Below, in pieces: positions 46,627-56,273 of a stretch of 64,000 nt of DNA; positions within the stretch are counted from its first letter, which is position 1; each line of letters starts with the position of its first letter. The DNA lies in assembly GCA_030847615.1 (NCBI GenBank), contig JAUMIR010000004.1, positions 274,559,501 to 274,623,500 on the forward strand. The letters run 5' to 3'. The translations under genes were made by a program, and so were the position numbers. The notes beneath the pieces were generated by a model that had not been told where the DNA came from, did no database searches, and saw only the letters and a list, made by a program, of their open reading frames with translations. Source of the DNA: Gambelia wislizenii (taxonomy: Eukaryota; Chordata; Lepidosauria; Squamata; Crotaphytidae).

Positions 46627-46910
46627 TTAGAGCAAATCAAGCCTGAACTCTCCCTAGAAGCCAAGATGACTAAACTAAACTAAGACTATTGTACTTTGGC
46701 CATATCATGAGAAGCCATGACTCACTAGAAAAGACAACAGTGCTTGGGAAGATAGCAGGCAGTAGGAAAAGAGGAAGACTGCATTCCAGATGGATAGACT
46801 AAATCAAGGAAACATCATCGCTGAGTCTGTAAGATGTGAGCAGAGCTGTTGAGGATAGGGTTGCCACAGGTCAATGTCAACTTGACAGCAATTAATAACA
46901 ATACTGGAGA
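46627..46910 (+). mobile_element. BovB part 4 and 3' end
   Basis: Text equivalent to YFGHIMRSHDSLEKTTVLGK and AGSRKRGRLHSRW, followed by the BovB 3' end GTCAACTTGACAGCAATTAA. Completes the copy begun at 41390. Confidence 0.85.
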
Positions 46911-47356
46911 TTTTTGGCCATGACTGGTCTAATGAGGAAAAAACTAATGGAAAGAAAGAAGGCAGTCCAACCTCAAATCATGAAAATGTGTTTTGTGGGA
47001 GCAGGGGAGGCTTCCCAATATATCATGTGTATTTTCAGCTTCTGGTGGTTCATGAATTTCATTCCATGCCTATATAAATAATATAGTTTAATTAATAGGA
47101 AAACTTGTTTGAAACACTGGGACAGAGAGCGTTGAAGTTTTTAGTCCTTGTTGCTTCCTACTGGGGAGATATTTCATGGTTTGGGGCAAAATGCCAGTCT
47201 GTCTTGGATCCTGTGTATAAAAGCATTATGCTTAAAGCAGACAGTTTCATAGTTCTTTCTCCTCTAATAGCTCAGGGTAAAATACCAAACTAGCAAAGAA
47301 AGAAGATATTTGGGGCATTTCAAAGTTTACAGATTTAACAGAAAAAAAGCCTAAAT
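46911..47356. other. No gene seen
   Basis: CA8 intron 2, featureless. Confidence 0.5.
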
Positions 47357-47580
47357 ACCCCAAAGGTACCAGATCCTTTCTGATCTTGGAAGCCAAACAG
47401 GGTCAGCCCTAGTTAGTACTTGGATGGGAGACTGCAAATGAATACCAAGTGCTGTAGGCTATATTTCAGAGGAAGGCAATGACAACCTACCTCTAACTAT
47501 TCCTTACCTAAGAAAACCTTATGAAATTCATTGGCTCATCATAAGTTGATAGGCAACTTGAAGGCATGTATACACACACA
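47357..47580 (+). mobile_element. 5S rRNA-derived SINE
   Basis: The head CTTTCTGATCTTGGAAGCCA, AGTACTTGGATGGGAGACTG and AAGTGCTGTAGGCTAT matches the 3' two thirds of 5S rRNA, including the A box and C box of its internal promoter. The body then joins a SINE tail (CATCATAAGTTGATAGGCAA, TGAAGGCATG). This is the SINE3 type known from squamates. It is not a functional 5S gene. Confidence 0.88.
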
Positions 47581-48529
47581 ATTTATCACAGCATAAGCTT
47601 TCATGAGCCAGAGTTTCGTTCACCAGATCCTAATGTGGCCAGTCTGATGGTCTTTGAGGTTCTATAGAATTTTTCATCATATTATTATAATAATGCTACT
47701 CTTTTAGAAAGTGAATAATCTTCAGAATATATACATTTCTACCTACTTCCATACTGTGCATCTTTTTTAGCTATGTAAAGTTGATTTACAGTTTTAAAAA
47801 AATCATAATTATTCTCTGCTGAAACAGTAGCTACAAATATCAATGACCAGTAGCAGTTGAACAGTGATATTAATTTTCAGAGGTTGTCAGTTCCAGAAAC
47901 TGAAATACTATGAACAGCTTCAGACATGTTCTGGATCAGATGAGAGGGGGAAAATAGGTGTGACCCAATTCCTATCTTCATTATTCCTGGTGGCATCAAT
48001 GGAAAACGTAGACATCCTTGAGAATAGATATGTATTCTGTGCTTAATGAGAAGAAGAAACAGCTATACACACACTAGTTCTCTGAGCAATGAGGTTTCAA
48101 AAGTTCCAGAGCTCACACTTGATTGGGGTGTCTATTACAACATGACCCAGAAAACTTCTTGGTGTTTTCTAACATTTTTATTAGTTGAGAAATATAGAGA
48201 TTGAACATAGGTGAAGGTCCACTGCCTAGGCTGCTGAGGTTGTTGGGTCGTTTTAAAACATAAAGTATCTATTTATTTGCTTAGTTTATATCCTCACAGC
48301 ACAGGACGACAAAAGAATACAACCCACTCTGACCAGCACCTGCTCCCCACTCTGATTTCTAAGGATCTCTGCCTTAGTGCTCCTGAGAAATCCCCCAGCT
48401 CTGATCTTTCTTCAGACTGTCATGGTTCCAGTCCAAGCTGCTTTCTTTCTTCACGCAAACTGTGTTAGTGCATTCCACAGCTGGGGGATGGTGGAGCTAA
48501 GCCCTGATTTTGAAATGTTCAAAAAAGTA
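47581..48529. other. No gene; Penelope-type tail scrap at 47585-47680
   Basis: GCATAAGCTTTCATGAGCC and GATGGTCTTTGAGGTTCTA resemble the tail at 48530. The rest is featureless. Confidence 0.5.
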
Positions 48530-48730
48530 CAGTACTTGTGTTAGTCTGTTTCAGTATATAAAGGGAAGGCTGGGGGGGAAATAGCCTTGTGCACCTTCAA
48601 GGATAAACCATTTATTTCAGCACAAACATTCATCGGCTACAACATCAGAGAAAGTAGGTTGTAGCCTACAAAAGCTTATGCTGAAATGTGTTAGTCTTAA
48701 AGGTGCTGCAAGACTGACACCTTTCCCTCC
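48530..48730. repeat. Penelope-type tail repeat, inverted pair
   Basis: TTATGCTGAAATGTGTTAGT and CTTAAAGGTGCTGCAAGAC, with an inverse-like block CACCTTCAAGGATAAACC upstream. The same tail type occurs at 17640-17700 and 55750. Confidence 0.6.
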
Positions 48731-48739
48731 TTTTCTATA

Positions 48740-49735
48740 CTCATTTTGAATTGGCTGCATCCTTCCAAAAGAGTCCAAGGATTGAAAGCAATATTAATCA
48801 GAAATAAAAGGGACCCAGATACATTTCTACGGCCCTTAAGGCACTCCTTAGCAGCCCTATTGGTTTGATAAGTTTGGCAGAATTTGCTGTTAATGAAAAC
48901 TAATCTCTGAAATGAACCCCCAAAAGCCATTTCATCCAACCTCAATTTCGTAACAGTATATTTTCTCCATGGACAGAGACATATGCCTCTGCCCAATTTG
49001 GACATGAGCAGAATGCTGTGGGAAAGGCACAAGTCACTCATGCTTCCTCTCTTGTCACTTCTGAACCATGTTTAACGCATCCTTAAGAAATGGTTCAAAT
49101 TTTCTTCCCAACTCAGAGATGCAAGTTTCCAGCGCAGGATCCACTGACAAATGTTTCCTGCTGACCAGTTGGCCATATATGTGTTTACTTGTTGTCCCCC
49201 CAGCTGCTTCATAGCATTTAAAGAATTTCCAAGAATATGTTAAGTACAAAACATTCTGCATATTGTTAACTCTGAATGCTAGTGTCACATGTCATCGTGT
49301 AGCAATAAATTGTGGGATTCTCTTCATCACAGAAGCTAAAAACACAGAGCCAGCATGTTATTTGGAAGTTGGTTGTATGCATGAAAACAGGAGACCACGG
49401 GGGACATACCCTAAGTATTGCCCATCTTCTGTAAGCCAGTTTCTTCCATCACTACGAATTATAACAATTCAGTTGGCTGGGGGCCAAATCAATCCTTCCC
49501 TTTCCCTAATTAATGTGTTGAAAGCACAAGAGAGAAATCAGACAGACAGTAGAATTTCTATAATGCTTGAAGGATCAGGTGCAAGCATTATACTCCACTC
49601 CTGTTTTGAAAGCTTCTGCGATGTTCTTTTTCATCTGATAACTTATATCTGTCCACAGTTCTATACCCTCAAGTTTCTGAGAGAGTTCTCCAAGAAAGCT
49701 CAGGTGTGCACCTTGCTCAGTGAGACGTAATGATC
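48740..49735 (-). pseudogene. Protein-like relic, family not recognised
   Basis: Minus-strand translation gives several open stretches in line: EQGAHLSFLGELSQKLEGIE, IREREGLIWPPAN, RSDGRNWLTEDGQYLGYVPR and ISELGRKFEPFLKDALNMVQ followed by a stop. They are broken by stops and frame changes and show no splice sites. This could be a decayed processed pseudogene or element ORF. The plus strand also has a 155-codon open frame (49263-49730), so the strand choice is uncertain. I do not assign a function. Confidence 0.3.
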
Positions 49736-50505
49736 CCTGAGTTAGGGGTAGTCCAGATGGTGAAATAAATCCTCATGGAATCCCATGTGTCCAAATGGGA
49801 TCCCACAGCATTCCATCCTTTTCAGAGGGAGGGGAAGCAAAAGTCAGGGAAAGTCCACAGCAAAAGCCTCTGGGACTTTCCCCAAGTTTTTTGACAACTG
49901 CAAAGGAAATGTGCACTCCCGCATGTTAGGACAACCAAATCACATCACAGTGCATTGCTGAACAGCATAGCTGACTGTTTGAATGTGTGCAGGGGGCGGA
50001 CCTTCCTAAGACAGCAGATCATGGATCCGCCATGTTGGATTGTTGCCATAGCAATCATGCGCTAAGGTGAGGAAACAGGCTTTCTTTCCTTCGTTTTTTT
50101 CATTATTTAAGCAGAAGATCACTCTTCCGCACCCTGGATTTAGTTTTTTTTTTTAAATATAGATATTGTTTGGTGGGAGCAAGTTGGGGAGTACAAAACC
50201 ACGAGCAATTTACTTGCAGCCACCATCTTGATTCACTGGCATGCCTCCATGTGAGCAGGAAACATAGAGAGCTTCGCACACCAGCATTCTTGTGAAAAAG
50301 TCGTTGAGACAGATGACAGCTGTTGTGAATTGGTGTTCCTGCACACCAATTCACATTTTATTCCCTCATCTAGACCAGCCCCAAGGCAATTCTTTGTTCA
50401 AATCACACTTTAGCCTGAGGGAAACCTCTTTCTCTCTCAACTGCTGAAAAGTGTGCTGGATCTGGACATATCCTGAGACAAACAGTAAACAGTAGGAAAG
50501 TATAC
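49736..50505. other. CA8 intron 2 end near exon 2, no other feature
   Basis: Featureless intron up to the exon 2 donor. Confidence 0.5.
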
Positions 50506-50697
50506 CTGATTTAGACTTTAAGAGGATCTGAACTGAATGTCCATCATTGATGACCTCACAATCACGGCATACAACGTAGTTTGGTGATAAACTTACTTCC
50601 AGGAGCAAGGGATCATATTTAGCTTCTCTTGAATTCAAATTAATAGGAGATTGATATTCTCCATTAGCATCAGGAAAAACTAGTCCCCATTCAACTC
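50506..50697 (-). CDS. CA8: CA8 exon 2
   Basis: This 192-bp exon encodes residues 26-89 of the predicted protein. It starts [20 protein letters not shown], the conserved alpha-carbonic anhydrase opening with the QSPIN motif, and continues through [11 protein letters not shown] and NDGHSVQ to KSKS. The acceptor is a run of nine T followed by CAG at 50700-50698. The donor is G then GTATAC at 50505. Both splice phases fit exons 1 and 3. Differences from the human protein are conservative (for example Lys for Arg after SREA). There is no frameshift or stop. Confidence 0.95.
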
Positions 50698-50791
50698 CTG
50701 AAAAAAAAATTAAACCAAAATGAAATATCACAGTAGTTCCAGGTGCTCTTAAACTGTGGCTTTTGAACCTCTGAACATTGAGGGCAACCTG

Positions 50792-51013
50792 GGGCCCTTT
50801 CACACTACACACCTATAGTGCAATGTTCCACTTTAACTTCCATGGCTACATCTTATGGCATTCTAGGGTGTGCAATTTAGGGAGGGGTATTTAGAATTCT
50901 CAGCCAGAGGGTTCCAGTGCCCCAACAAACTCCAAAATCCATGATTCCACAGGATGTTGCCATGACATTTAAAGTAGAAGATGGTGCTATAATGGTGTAG
51001 CATGAAAGGGGCC
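50792..51013. mobile_element. Palindromic MITE in CA8 intron 1
   Basis: Starts GGGCCCTTTCACACTACACA and ends TAGCATGAAAGGGGCC. Flanks CTG and TTG. CTTTAACTTCCATGGC in the left half has its imperfect inverse in the right half. Confidence 0.8.
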
Positions 51014-52889
51014 TTGCAAGGGAAAGAGAATCTTACCCCCTTCCATTGGTGGAAGTCTTTCTGTTAATAGGAGGGTCTAAATGGATTCCTAAAACTCCTA
51101 AAGAGATTAGTCCAAATTGTCCTTGTACAGTGCTTCTTCTATGTCTCAAGCTCAGAACAGAGCCAAATTAGGAATCTAATGAGCTGTGACATTAAATGCA
51201 TCTTTTTATGTATCCCAAGGGGTGGTTTTCCTCCCCATGAAAACAGTAACCTGGAAGAACATTTCTCTAGACCACAAGAAGAAAAGATTGAACTATTATT
51301 TCTAACTGGCATTTTTTTTATTGTTGCTATAACACCCTCATTAATAATTACCACATATACCAGCAGGTGCTATTCGTATTATCCAAAAACACTCGCATTA
51401 AATGCAGATACAGTACTTTTAGTATCACATCTAGTTTGGATCAGTGGTCCATACTAGAAATTTTACTAAGGAAAGGAATATTTTTAATGAAAGGACTCCA
51501 GTTCTCCATAAGGCAATTAGCATTTCTAAACACCAGTCTAATCTGCTGAGAAAATGCCTTCTTAGCCACAAACATGTAATAAATCCTGATTCTGGGTTTT
51601 TAAGACAAACTTAGCTTAGCATGTCACTAAACCAAATGAAACATCAGTGAAGACTGAGTAATCTTTTCTGTTCACCATAATTCTTCAGTCTGATAGGAAT
51701 ATTATTTGTTCATGCTTGCCAATTAATATGCTGATTTACTTAGCACAATCTCTAATTGCCATAACATTACCTTCATCCCACTTTAGAAAACATAAACTTC
51801 ACTATTTTCACCATACAATGGTGACAAACCCCAAGTTTATAGTTGTTAAGATGGAGTGAAGGAGATGTTACGCCAACTTGAGGTGAGAGTGTGCGTGGTG
51901 AAAACAGGAGATTAGGTGGCAACCATGAGTAAATAATCTTTCTATCCAACTGAAGAACCCTGGTAAACTCCAAAGCTTGCCTGCTGCTTTGTGATGTTGG
52001 TCCAGATACTCTTTCTCACTATATCCAAGCAACATCCCTCCTCCACACATATCATTTTTACTCAACACCCAGAAAGAAGCGGAGAAGGAGAATACTAATA
52101 TACTTGGGAGCTTGCACATTACTTTGTGAAGGTTAAGGTGGACATAATCCAACTTTTCATGTATATGCATTTGTATTCTTTCACAATGAATCAACACAGC
52201 TACCTGTAATTTTTGTTTTCTTAGTTCCCTATTACAACTATACCACGCACGTAACACCCTGTCTAAAATTGGGGTTATGTGCTTCATTTAAATAGTGCAG
52301 TCTTCTTAAGCATCCTGATTTCTAACCATAAATGTTTCTGTACCCCACCTTATTAAATACAACTTGGGTTATCAAAAGTGAGGAAGGATTAGAAATCCCT
52401 TTGACTTGTCACAGTCTGTGCTCACTGGACAGTAAAACAGCAACAAAAGTAATCCATCTTCTTTGTGTATAGTCACTAGCTGCTGTCAAGAGTTACGATG
52501 TTTGAGTTTCAAACACAGAACAGGACTTATCTGAGAAGAGGCAACTATTTGCATAGCTTCTTTGCATTTCAAGAAAGAGGGCTTTCTGTCGACAGAAATC
52601 ATTTCATTTTAAGGGTCCCACTCCCCTGCTTCTTTAAACCTAAACAGAAATCATCCATTTATAGATTCACTGACAAACTTAATCTGATAGTGTCTCCTTT
52701 GGGGAAAAGTATTTTGCTTCTAAGCATGAAAGTCTGAAATGACACCTGATACCAGGACAGCATTAGCAAAATGTATTCAGATGACAGGAATAAATGTACA
52801 CTTGTTAAAGTCAACGCAGCTTTCTCACTCACACATGGAGAAATGTCTCCATACTTCAGTTTACAGCCTGAAACCCCACATTTCCTTAC
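51014..52889. other. CA8 intron 1, no other feature
   Basis: Unique-looking sequence. The 139-codon minus-strand frame at 51868-52287 has no recognisable domain. Confidence 0.5.
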
Positions 52890-52965
52890 CTTCTTCATAG
52901 CCCCACTCCACAGTCTCTCCTTTCTCTGGAAAGGGGTCCGATGCTTCAATGTAGCTGTCAGCCAT
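52890..52965 (-). CDS. CA8: CA8 exon 1 (coding part)
   Basis: The ATG is at 52965-52963. The exon encodes 25 codons plus one base, starting MADSYIEASDPFPEKGE and ending VEWGYEE, then a GTAAGG donor. The VEWGYEE segment and the following GVEWG of exon 2 match the tandem VEWG motif of vertebrate CA8. Mammalian CA8 has a run of Asp/Glu between FPEK and VEWGYEE; here only Gly-Glu-Thr stands there, so this N-terminus is about eight residues shorter. The context before the start is weak at -3 (C) but has G at +4. The ATG is chosen because it opens MAD, as in other CA8 proteins, and runs in frame into exon 2. The phase-1 donor matches the exon 2 acceptor exactly. Confidence 0.93.
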
Positions 52966-53120
52966 TAGCAGGCACTCTCCAGCAGCTCTGGGCACTCAGG
53001 GTGTCTCTGTGTGAAACTGTCTCACGGAAGTCTGCTCTCCTCAGACAGAGGGAGGGAGGGAGGGTGTACGAGCAGGAGCTGGAGACTTACTTAATAGAAT
53101 GGCTAGTCTGCGACTTTGTG
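52966..53120 (-). promoter_or_regulatory. CA8: CA8 5' UTR / proximal promoter region (inferred)
   Basis: Sequence just upstream of the CA8 ATG. It has a GGGAGGGAGGGAGGG tract on the plus strand near 53050 and no obvious TATA box or dense CpG cluster. Its role is inferred only from position; the transcription start was not located. Confidence 0.4.
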
Positions 53121-53247
53121 TGACAAACACATGGCAGAATTGGGCCGGCTGGATTACTTTGGAAATCCTGACATTTCTAGATAACCTTGGGCTGCAATGG
53201 GATGAAGACTAATGTACCCTGAGAGGAATGAATTGGAGACACAAAAA

Positions 53248-53250
<3 letters not shown>

Positions 53251-53317
<67 letters not shown>
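53251..53317 (+). repeat. (GA)n microsatellite
   Basis: About 33 units. It lies roughly 285 bp upstream of the CA8 ATG and creates an artificial Arg-Glu frame. Confidence 0.98.
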
Positions 53318-53319
<2 letters not shown>

Positions 53320-53489
53320 TTCCATGAGGTTGTGACATTTGTTATGTCTTCAGTCCAAAAGAGAGAGTGGGAGAAAAGTCTGCTGTTAAAAACATTGTCT
53401 GTAAATTTGTGTGATGTCTATGTGTGGTTAGCTGTGTCCTGCCTGGGCTTGTGGCTAGGTTGACAACATTGTGGTAGAAACTGTCCCAG

Positions 53490-54367
53490 GACCCGTTTAC
53501 ACGGCAAAATAAATCCTCTAAGAATTTGCAAAGAGTCCTAATAGTTCCCACATCTTTCAGATCAAAGTGGCCATATTCAGAAGAGGGGGGCAAAAAAACC
53601 CATAAGTCACGCACTATCAGCTTTTGCTATTTTCCTCTTCTTTTTTGAAAAGTAGCGCAATTTAGCGCATTTTCGATTGTGTGAATTACCATTTCGTTTA
53701 TGGCAGTGGGAACTACAAGCAGTCTTTCCGAAACAGCCAGAGCTGAGCTGAGCCTTGATTGGTTTGAGTGACCAAGAAGTGGGTGGACTTGCAAGAGATG
53801 AGTCTCAAAGGAAAAGATCCAGCCAGCCGGCTTGCTTTCTAGCATAATTACTATTCCTCTCTCTCTCTCTCTCTTTCTCTCTCTGTATGTATGAGAGAGA
53901 AAAAGAGAGTGATCTGCTCCACCAGCTGATCGCTAGCTTGCTCTGCTGCGATTGTGTTTGTGTGTGTGTGAGAGAGAGAGAGGGGGGGGAGAGAAGTAGT
54001 CTGCTCAGCTGGCAGGGATGCAGAGAAGGCTTTCGTTCCCTCCTTTGTCATTATTCCTCTGCCCACCTCTGTGGTCTCCTTCCTTTGTTGGTTGATTTAT
54101 CTGGTTTTCTCTGGCTCAGATGAAGCTACAAAGCTTCACTCTTTCCCCCTCACACTGCCCCCTCCTTGCTTCCTCCCTGCCTCCTGCTTGGCTTTAATGA
54201 CAGTGATCTGGAGGCCATGCCCCCCACCTTTGTTTGTGTGAATAAGAAAGGCCAAAAGCTCACTGGATCTTCCAATTTAGCAATAAATCATGTGAAGTAT
54301 GCAGCACTGGTGCAAAAGGATGACAATCCGGAATTTTGCGCACTTTATTCTGCCGTGTAACTGGGCC
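53490..54367. mobile_element. MITE with GTTTACACGG ends
   Basis: Starts GACCCGTTTACACGGCAAAA and ends TTCTGCCGTGTAACTGGGCC. CCCAG lies at both sides (53485-53489 and 54368-54372). It shares TAGCGCAATTTAGCGCA-type text and end type with the compound element at 34437. Internal CT and GA runs at 53855-53990. Confidence 0.75.
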
Positions 54368-54481
54368 CCCAGATGAAAAAGAACAAAGTAATTTGATATG
54401 AAAGAAAGAAATGATGAAAGTTATACTGTGAAGCCATCAAGCATAATGCCCCCAAGCATTACCTGTATTACACCAAAGTTC

Positions 54482-54572
54482 ATAGAATCATAGAATCATA
54501 GAATTGTAGAGTTGGAAGAGACCACGAGGGCCATCCAGTCCAACCCCCTGCCATGCAGGAATACACAGGGGC
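54482..54572 (-). repeat. CR1 3' end fragment
   Basis: ATAGAATCATAGAATTGTAG, then GGCCATCCAGTCCAACCCCC and TGCAGGAATACACA. This is the inverse CR1 tail. Confidence 0.9.
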
Positions 54573-54922
54573 AGGGGAACCCAGAACACTATGATGTCAG
54601 AACACAGGTAAGTTCTTCCAGATATTATGGGATGGAGGTGGGGGGACAGGGAGCAGGACAGTTACTGCAGTCAGAACAAGGATTGTTATAGAATGTCCAC
54701 TTTGACTCTACTTTTTGACAGGGGAGGGCATGTAAGGTGGAACAGGGACAAATGTGACCATATTGTGGGTTCCTTCCGTGACTTTACTCAGCTCACTGGA
54801 GATCTTTTTGGTGTCCCAGAAATCTTTCCTGCCTGGCACTCATTCACATTTTAAGAAGAGAAAGATGCTTCTTAGAAAGTCCAGGGTGTTATAAAGTGTG
54901 TACCTAAGTGTCAGGACACTTA

Positions 54923-55582
54923 GGACTTTATCATACGAGGCTGATATAGTGTGATTGCAGCTGTACAATAATATCTGTGACCGTTCCTTATCACATGACA
55001 TCATGACTCTTCTGTTGCTGGTGCACATTCCAACCATTAGTGTGGCCCACTTTTTCATTAACAGGAAAAACCCGCCAATAGCTCCCAATATCCCTGTTTT
55101 TCCATTACCACCCCAGGTGCAATAGGTCCCTCCTGCTGCAATTCCGATATTGTGGTGTCCATGCAGTGTTAGTGGGTGTAACTTTCCTCCTCTCCCTGTC
55201 CCTATTCCCCAATCTGCACCAGGTCAGTCAACTTCTGGTGAACAGACAAAGAGAACATCATGGCACACTTGAAAATAATGCCCCCCCCATGCTCCACTCA
55301 CCAGTGTGTGTGTGTGTTTTTTTTAAAAAAAACCATAATTGTGCAATTCTGCAAAAAAAGAAAATTTTTAACAGGTGCGTATACTGGGAAGGGCAAACAC
55401 AGGTAGGAAGAAGGAGTCAACAATGCAATGTAGAACACTGATCATAAGAACTTCCATAACTAAAGCTGGAGTACAACACTATTACAGAGAGGGTGTGAAA
55501 GAAAGAAATGCAATGCCAGTATGTTTCTGTTTGCATCAAGTACACTATTGCTGCACTAAAAGATATTAGTGTGATAGAGTCC
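54923..55582 (+). mobile_element. Family A transposon, 660-bp copy
   Basis: Starts GGACTTTATCATACGAGGC and ends TAGTGTGATAGAGTCC. Flanks TTA and TTG (within CTTAG and CTTGG). Body similar to 15014. Confidence 0.8.
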
Positions 55583-55749
55583 TTGGTGTTAGAAAACTGG
55601 GTTTTAATAGCTTTCGCAACCAAAGTGAGCAGAAGATGGAGGCAAAACTAATGATAGTTCTCCAGACGATTTGCAGTAGGATTTCTGACTCCCAATGGTT
55701 TAATATTAGCTTTAACAAAAAATAGTTTAACCCTTTTAGATTTCAAAGA

Positions 55750-56180
55750 CATAGCTAAGTTAGTCTGGAATATCACTAAGCAAGGGGATCTTGTAGCACC
55801 TTTGAGACTAAGGACTTTTTCAGACAAGGCTTGCGGGCGAGGTACGGTGCTGTTGCACAGCAGGGGATCCATTTTGGGCAATGCCATCCCTCTCTCGGAA
55901 TTGTCCATGTCACTTCCGTGTACAATTAAAGGCAGCCATGCCATATTTTACTCATGGAAGTTGTCTGTAAGTAAAATAGGGCGCGGCTGCCTTAAATCGT
56001 ACACAGAAATGACACGGACGATTCCGAGAGAGGGACGGCGTCATCCAAAATGGACCCTCTGCCATGTGACAGTGCCGTACCTCTCTCGCAAGCTTGTTGT
56101 GCAATAAGCCTTGTCTGAAAAAGTCCTCTGAGAGTTGGTCTCAGTTAGTCTCAAAGGTGCTACAAGATCCCCTTGCTTGC
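55750..56180. repeat. Penelope-type tail repeat, split by a foldback
   Basis: Left part AGCAAGGGGATCTTGTAGCA to GAGACTAA; right part AGTTAGTCTCAAAGGTGCTA to GATCCCCTTGCT, its inverse. The foldback sits between them at 55812-56126. Confidence 0.65.
55812..56126 (+). mobile_element. Family A foldback copy
   Basis: Starts GGACTTTTTCAGACAAGGC and ends GCCTTGTCTGAAAAAGTCC, a perfect 19-bp inverted end. Arms with GGATCCATTTTGGGCAATGC and TGTCACTTCCGTGTACAAT. Centre CATGGAAGTTGTCTGTAAGT. Flanks TAA and TCT do not match. Confidence 0.85.
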
Positions 56181-56273
56181 CTTTTAGATTTGAAAATCAA
56201 GCTTGGTGAAGGACAAAGGAGATTTATGTGTGGAATGATGTGTTCCTAGTCAATGGTAGCTGGTGGTTTCTTT

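Larger units (their letters stand above)
1..53100 (-). other. CA8: CA8 gene, 5' half (exons 1-3 and introns)
   Basis: Three exons on the minus strand join in frame to 131 codons of carbonic anhydrase-related protein VIII. Exon 1 ends in phase 1 (GAAG then GTAAGG), exon 2 is 192 bp and ends TCAG then GTATAC, and exon 3 is 125 bp and ends in phase 0 at GAG then GTAAGA. Acceptors follow pyrimidine-rich tracts ending CAG. Intron 1 spans 50698-52889 and intron 2 spans 33767-50505. Intron 3 starts at 33641 and continues past the left edge. I looked for later CA8 segments (the one starting LHLIHWN, and PHGIAII) in 1-33640 and found none. The known role of the protein is cytosolic: it is catalytically inactive and binds the IP3 receptor ITPR1, notably in Purkinje cells. 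The introns are packed with mobile elements. Confidence 0.93.

Noticed and set aside
47357..47480. Possible 5S rRNA gene
   Set aside because: The 5' part of 5S is missing and the sequence continues into a SINE body, so it is a SINE head.
49263..49730. 155-codon plus-strand open frame
   Set aside because: Long, but no recognisable domain and no splice context. The opposite strand has equally protein-like text, so neither was called a gene.
51868..52287. 139-codon minus-strand open frame in CA8 intron 1
   Set aside because: No family features; sits in an intron without splice sites that would fit CA8.
53212..53463. Open frame with a long Arg-Glu repeat
   Set aside because: Produced by the (GA)n microsatellite at 53251-53317; not a protein.
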